This document shows positions 5,593 to 5,945 of a stretch of 5,945 nt of DNA, in pieces (position 1 is the first letter of the stretch; every line of letters starts with the position of its first letter). Under the pieces are notes generated by a model, which saw nothing but the letters and a program-made list of their open reading frames with translations, was not told the DNA's origin and made no database searches. The position numbers and the translations under genes were made by a program. Source of the DNA: Acidimicrobiaceae bacterium (lineage in GTDB: Bacteria; Actinomycetota; Acidimicrobiia; Acidimicrobiales; RAAP-2); NCBI GenBank assembly GCA_003164275.1, contig PLSY01000361.1, forward strand, positions 1 through 5,945, given 5' to 3'.

Positions 5593-5945
5593 CGGGCCCA
5601 CGCTGAACGACGATTCCTTTCGGGGCGGTGGGCCACAGGCCGGACACAGTCACGCGAGCGGCCACGGGGCGAGCCACAGTCACCCGCTGACACCGGGCCA
5701 ACACGCCCACCTCCATGCCAAGGAAGCGGAAGGAGACTGGGTCGGCGGCCCGGGCCACGACTTCGACCTGCCCGCCCTGCCCAGCGCCGTCGATGTCTTT
5801 GACACAACGCTCCGGGACGGCTCCCAGCAAGAGGGACTTTCCTTGACGGTCGACGACAAGCTTCGTGTCGCCGAGCAGCTCGACCACTTGGGAGTCACGT
5901 TCATCGAGGGAGGGTGGCCGGGCGCCAACCCGAAGGACGAGGAGT
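5582..5945 (+). CDS. cimA: Citramalate synthase, N-terminal part (partial), with His-rich extension
   Basis: The frame is open to the window end (121 codons). From residue 70 it reads [20 protein letters not shown] and later [18 protein letters not shown]. The LRDG motif with D79 (metal ligand) marks the HMG-CoA-lyase/isopropylmalate-synthase superfamily, and EGGWPGxNPKD is characteristic of CimA-type citramalate synthases over LeuA. CimA condenses pyruvate and acetyl-CoA to citramalate, starting the threonine-independent path to 2-oxobutyrate and isoleucine. ATG 5582 overlaps ilvE by 11 bases; AAGGA lies 11 bases upstream. I see no other ATG, GTG or TTG in frame before the core, so the roughly 65-residue extension is probably translated. 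Eight of residues 22-45 are His ([14 protein letters not shown], then HAHLH). Typical CimA proteins begin a few residues before the DTTLRDG block. The catalytic C-terminus is outside the window. Confidence 0.88.
   Translation, partial: MSSDGPTLNDDSFRGGGPQAGHSHASGHGASHSHPLTPGQHAHLHAKEAEGDWVGGPGHDFDLPALPSAVDVFDTTLRDGSQQEGLSLTVDDKLRVAEQLDHLGVTFIEGGWPGANPKDEE

Noticed and set aside
5507..5928. Several - strand open frames across the ilvE/cimA junction
   Set aside because: The + strand frame here continues ilvE and then cimA with clear family motifs, so the - strand frames are shadows.

Overview
The window is GC-rich, with very short intergenic gaps and all genes on the + strand. Gene order rho, rpmE, prfA, prmC, tsaC/sua5 and the Mycobacterium-like LeuB point to an actinobacterium. 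Several genes appear to start at or very near their transcription start, as is common in that phylum. A deep lineage such as Acidimicrobiia is plausible but not shown by the sequence alone.

Bases 1-3344 are a translation and transcription-termination block. It holds the C-terminal end of Rho; the zinc-type ribosomal protein bL31 with a near-palindromic hairpin in its 5' leader and its own terminator; then prfA (RF1), prmC (the methylase that modifies the GGQ glutamine of RF1) and tsaC (tRNA t6A synthesis). The last three are separated by 2-3 bases and read as one operon. It probably starts at a promoter placed so that the prfA GTG is the transcription start.

Bases 3345-3639 are a 295-base non-genic stretch that looks like a complete transcription attenuator. 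In order it holds a promoter (TTGACG, 18 bases, GACACT), a near-leaderless 15-codon ORF MDEQLDARGNVFIID whose C-terminal end has consecutive Val-Phe-Ile-Ile codons, a hairpin beginning at its stop codon, and a strong intrinsic terminator (3480-3504). A possible second promoter lies just before leuB.

Bases 3640-5945 are a branched-chain amino acid operon: leuB, ilvE (3-base gap) and cimA (11-base overlap, cut by the window end). CimA makes citramalate from pyruvate and acetyl-CoA. LeuB-type dehydrogenases can serve both the leucine pathway and the parallel citramalate-to-2-oxobutyrate route, and IlvE does the final transamination. The set fits threonine-independent isoleucine synthesis, and the Val/Ile codons of the leader peptide fit control by charged tRNA-Ile/Val. 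CimA carries an unusual His-rich N-terminal extension of about 65 residues with no alternative start codon.

The most interesting items are the undescribed-looking attenuator, the His-rich CimA extension, the rpmE leader hairpin and the recurring leaderless promoter motif. I saw no mobile element, CRISPR array, tRNA or rRNA.
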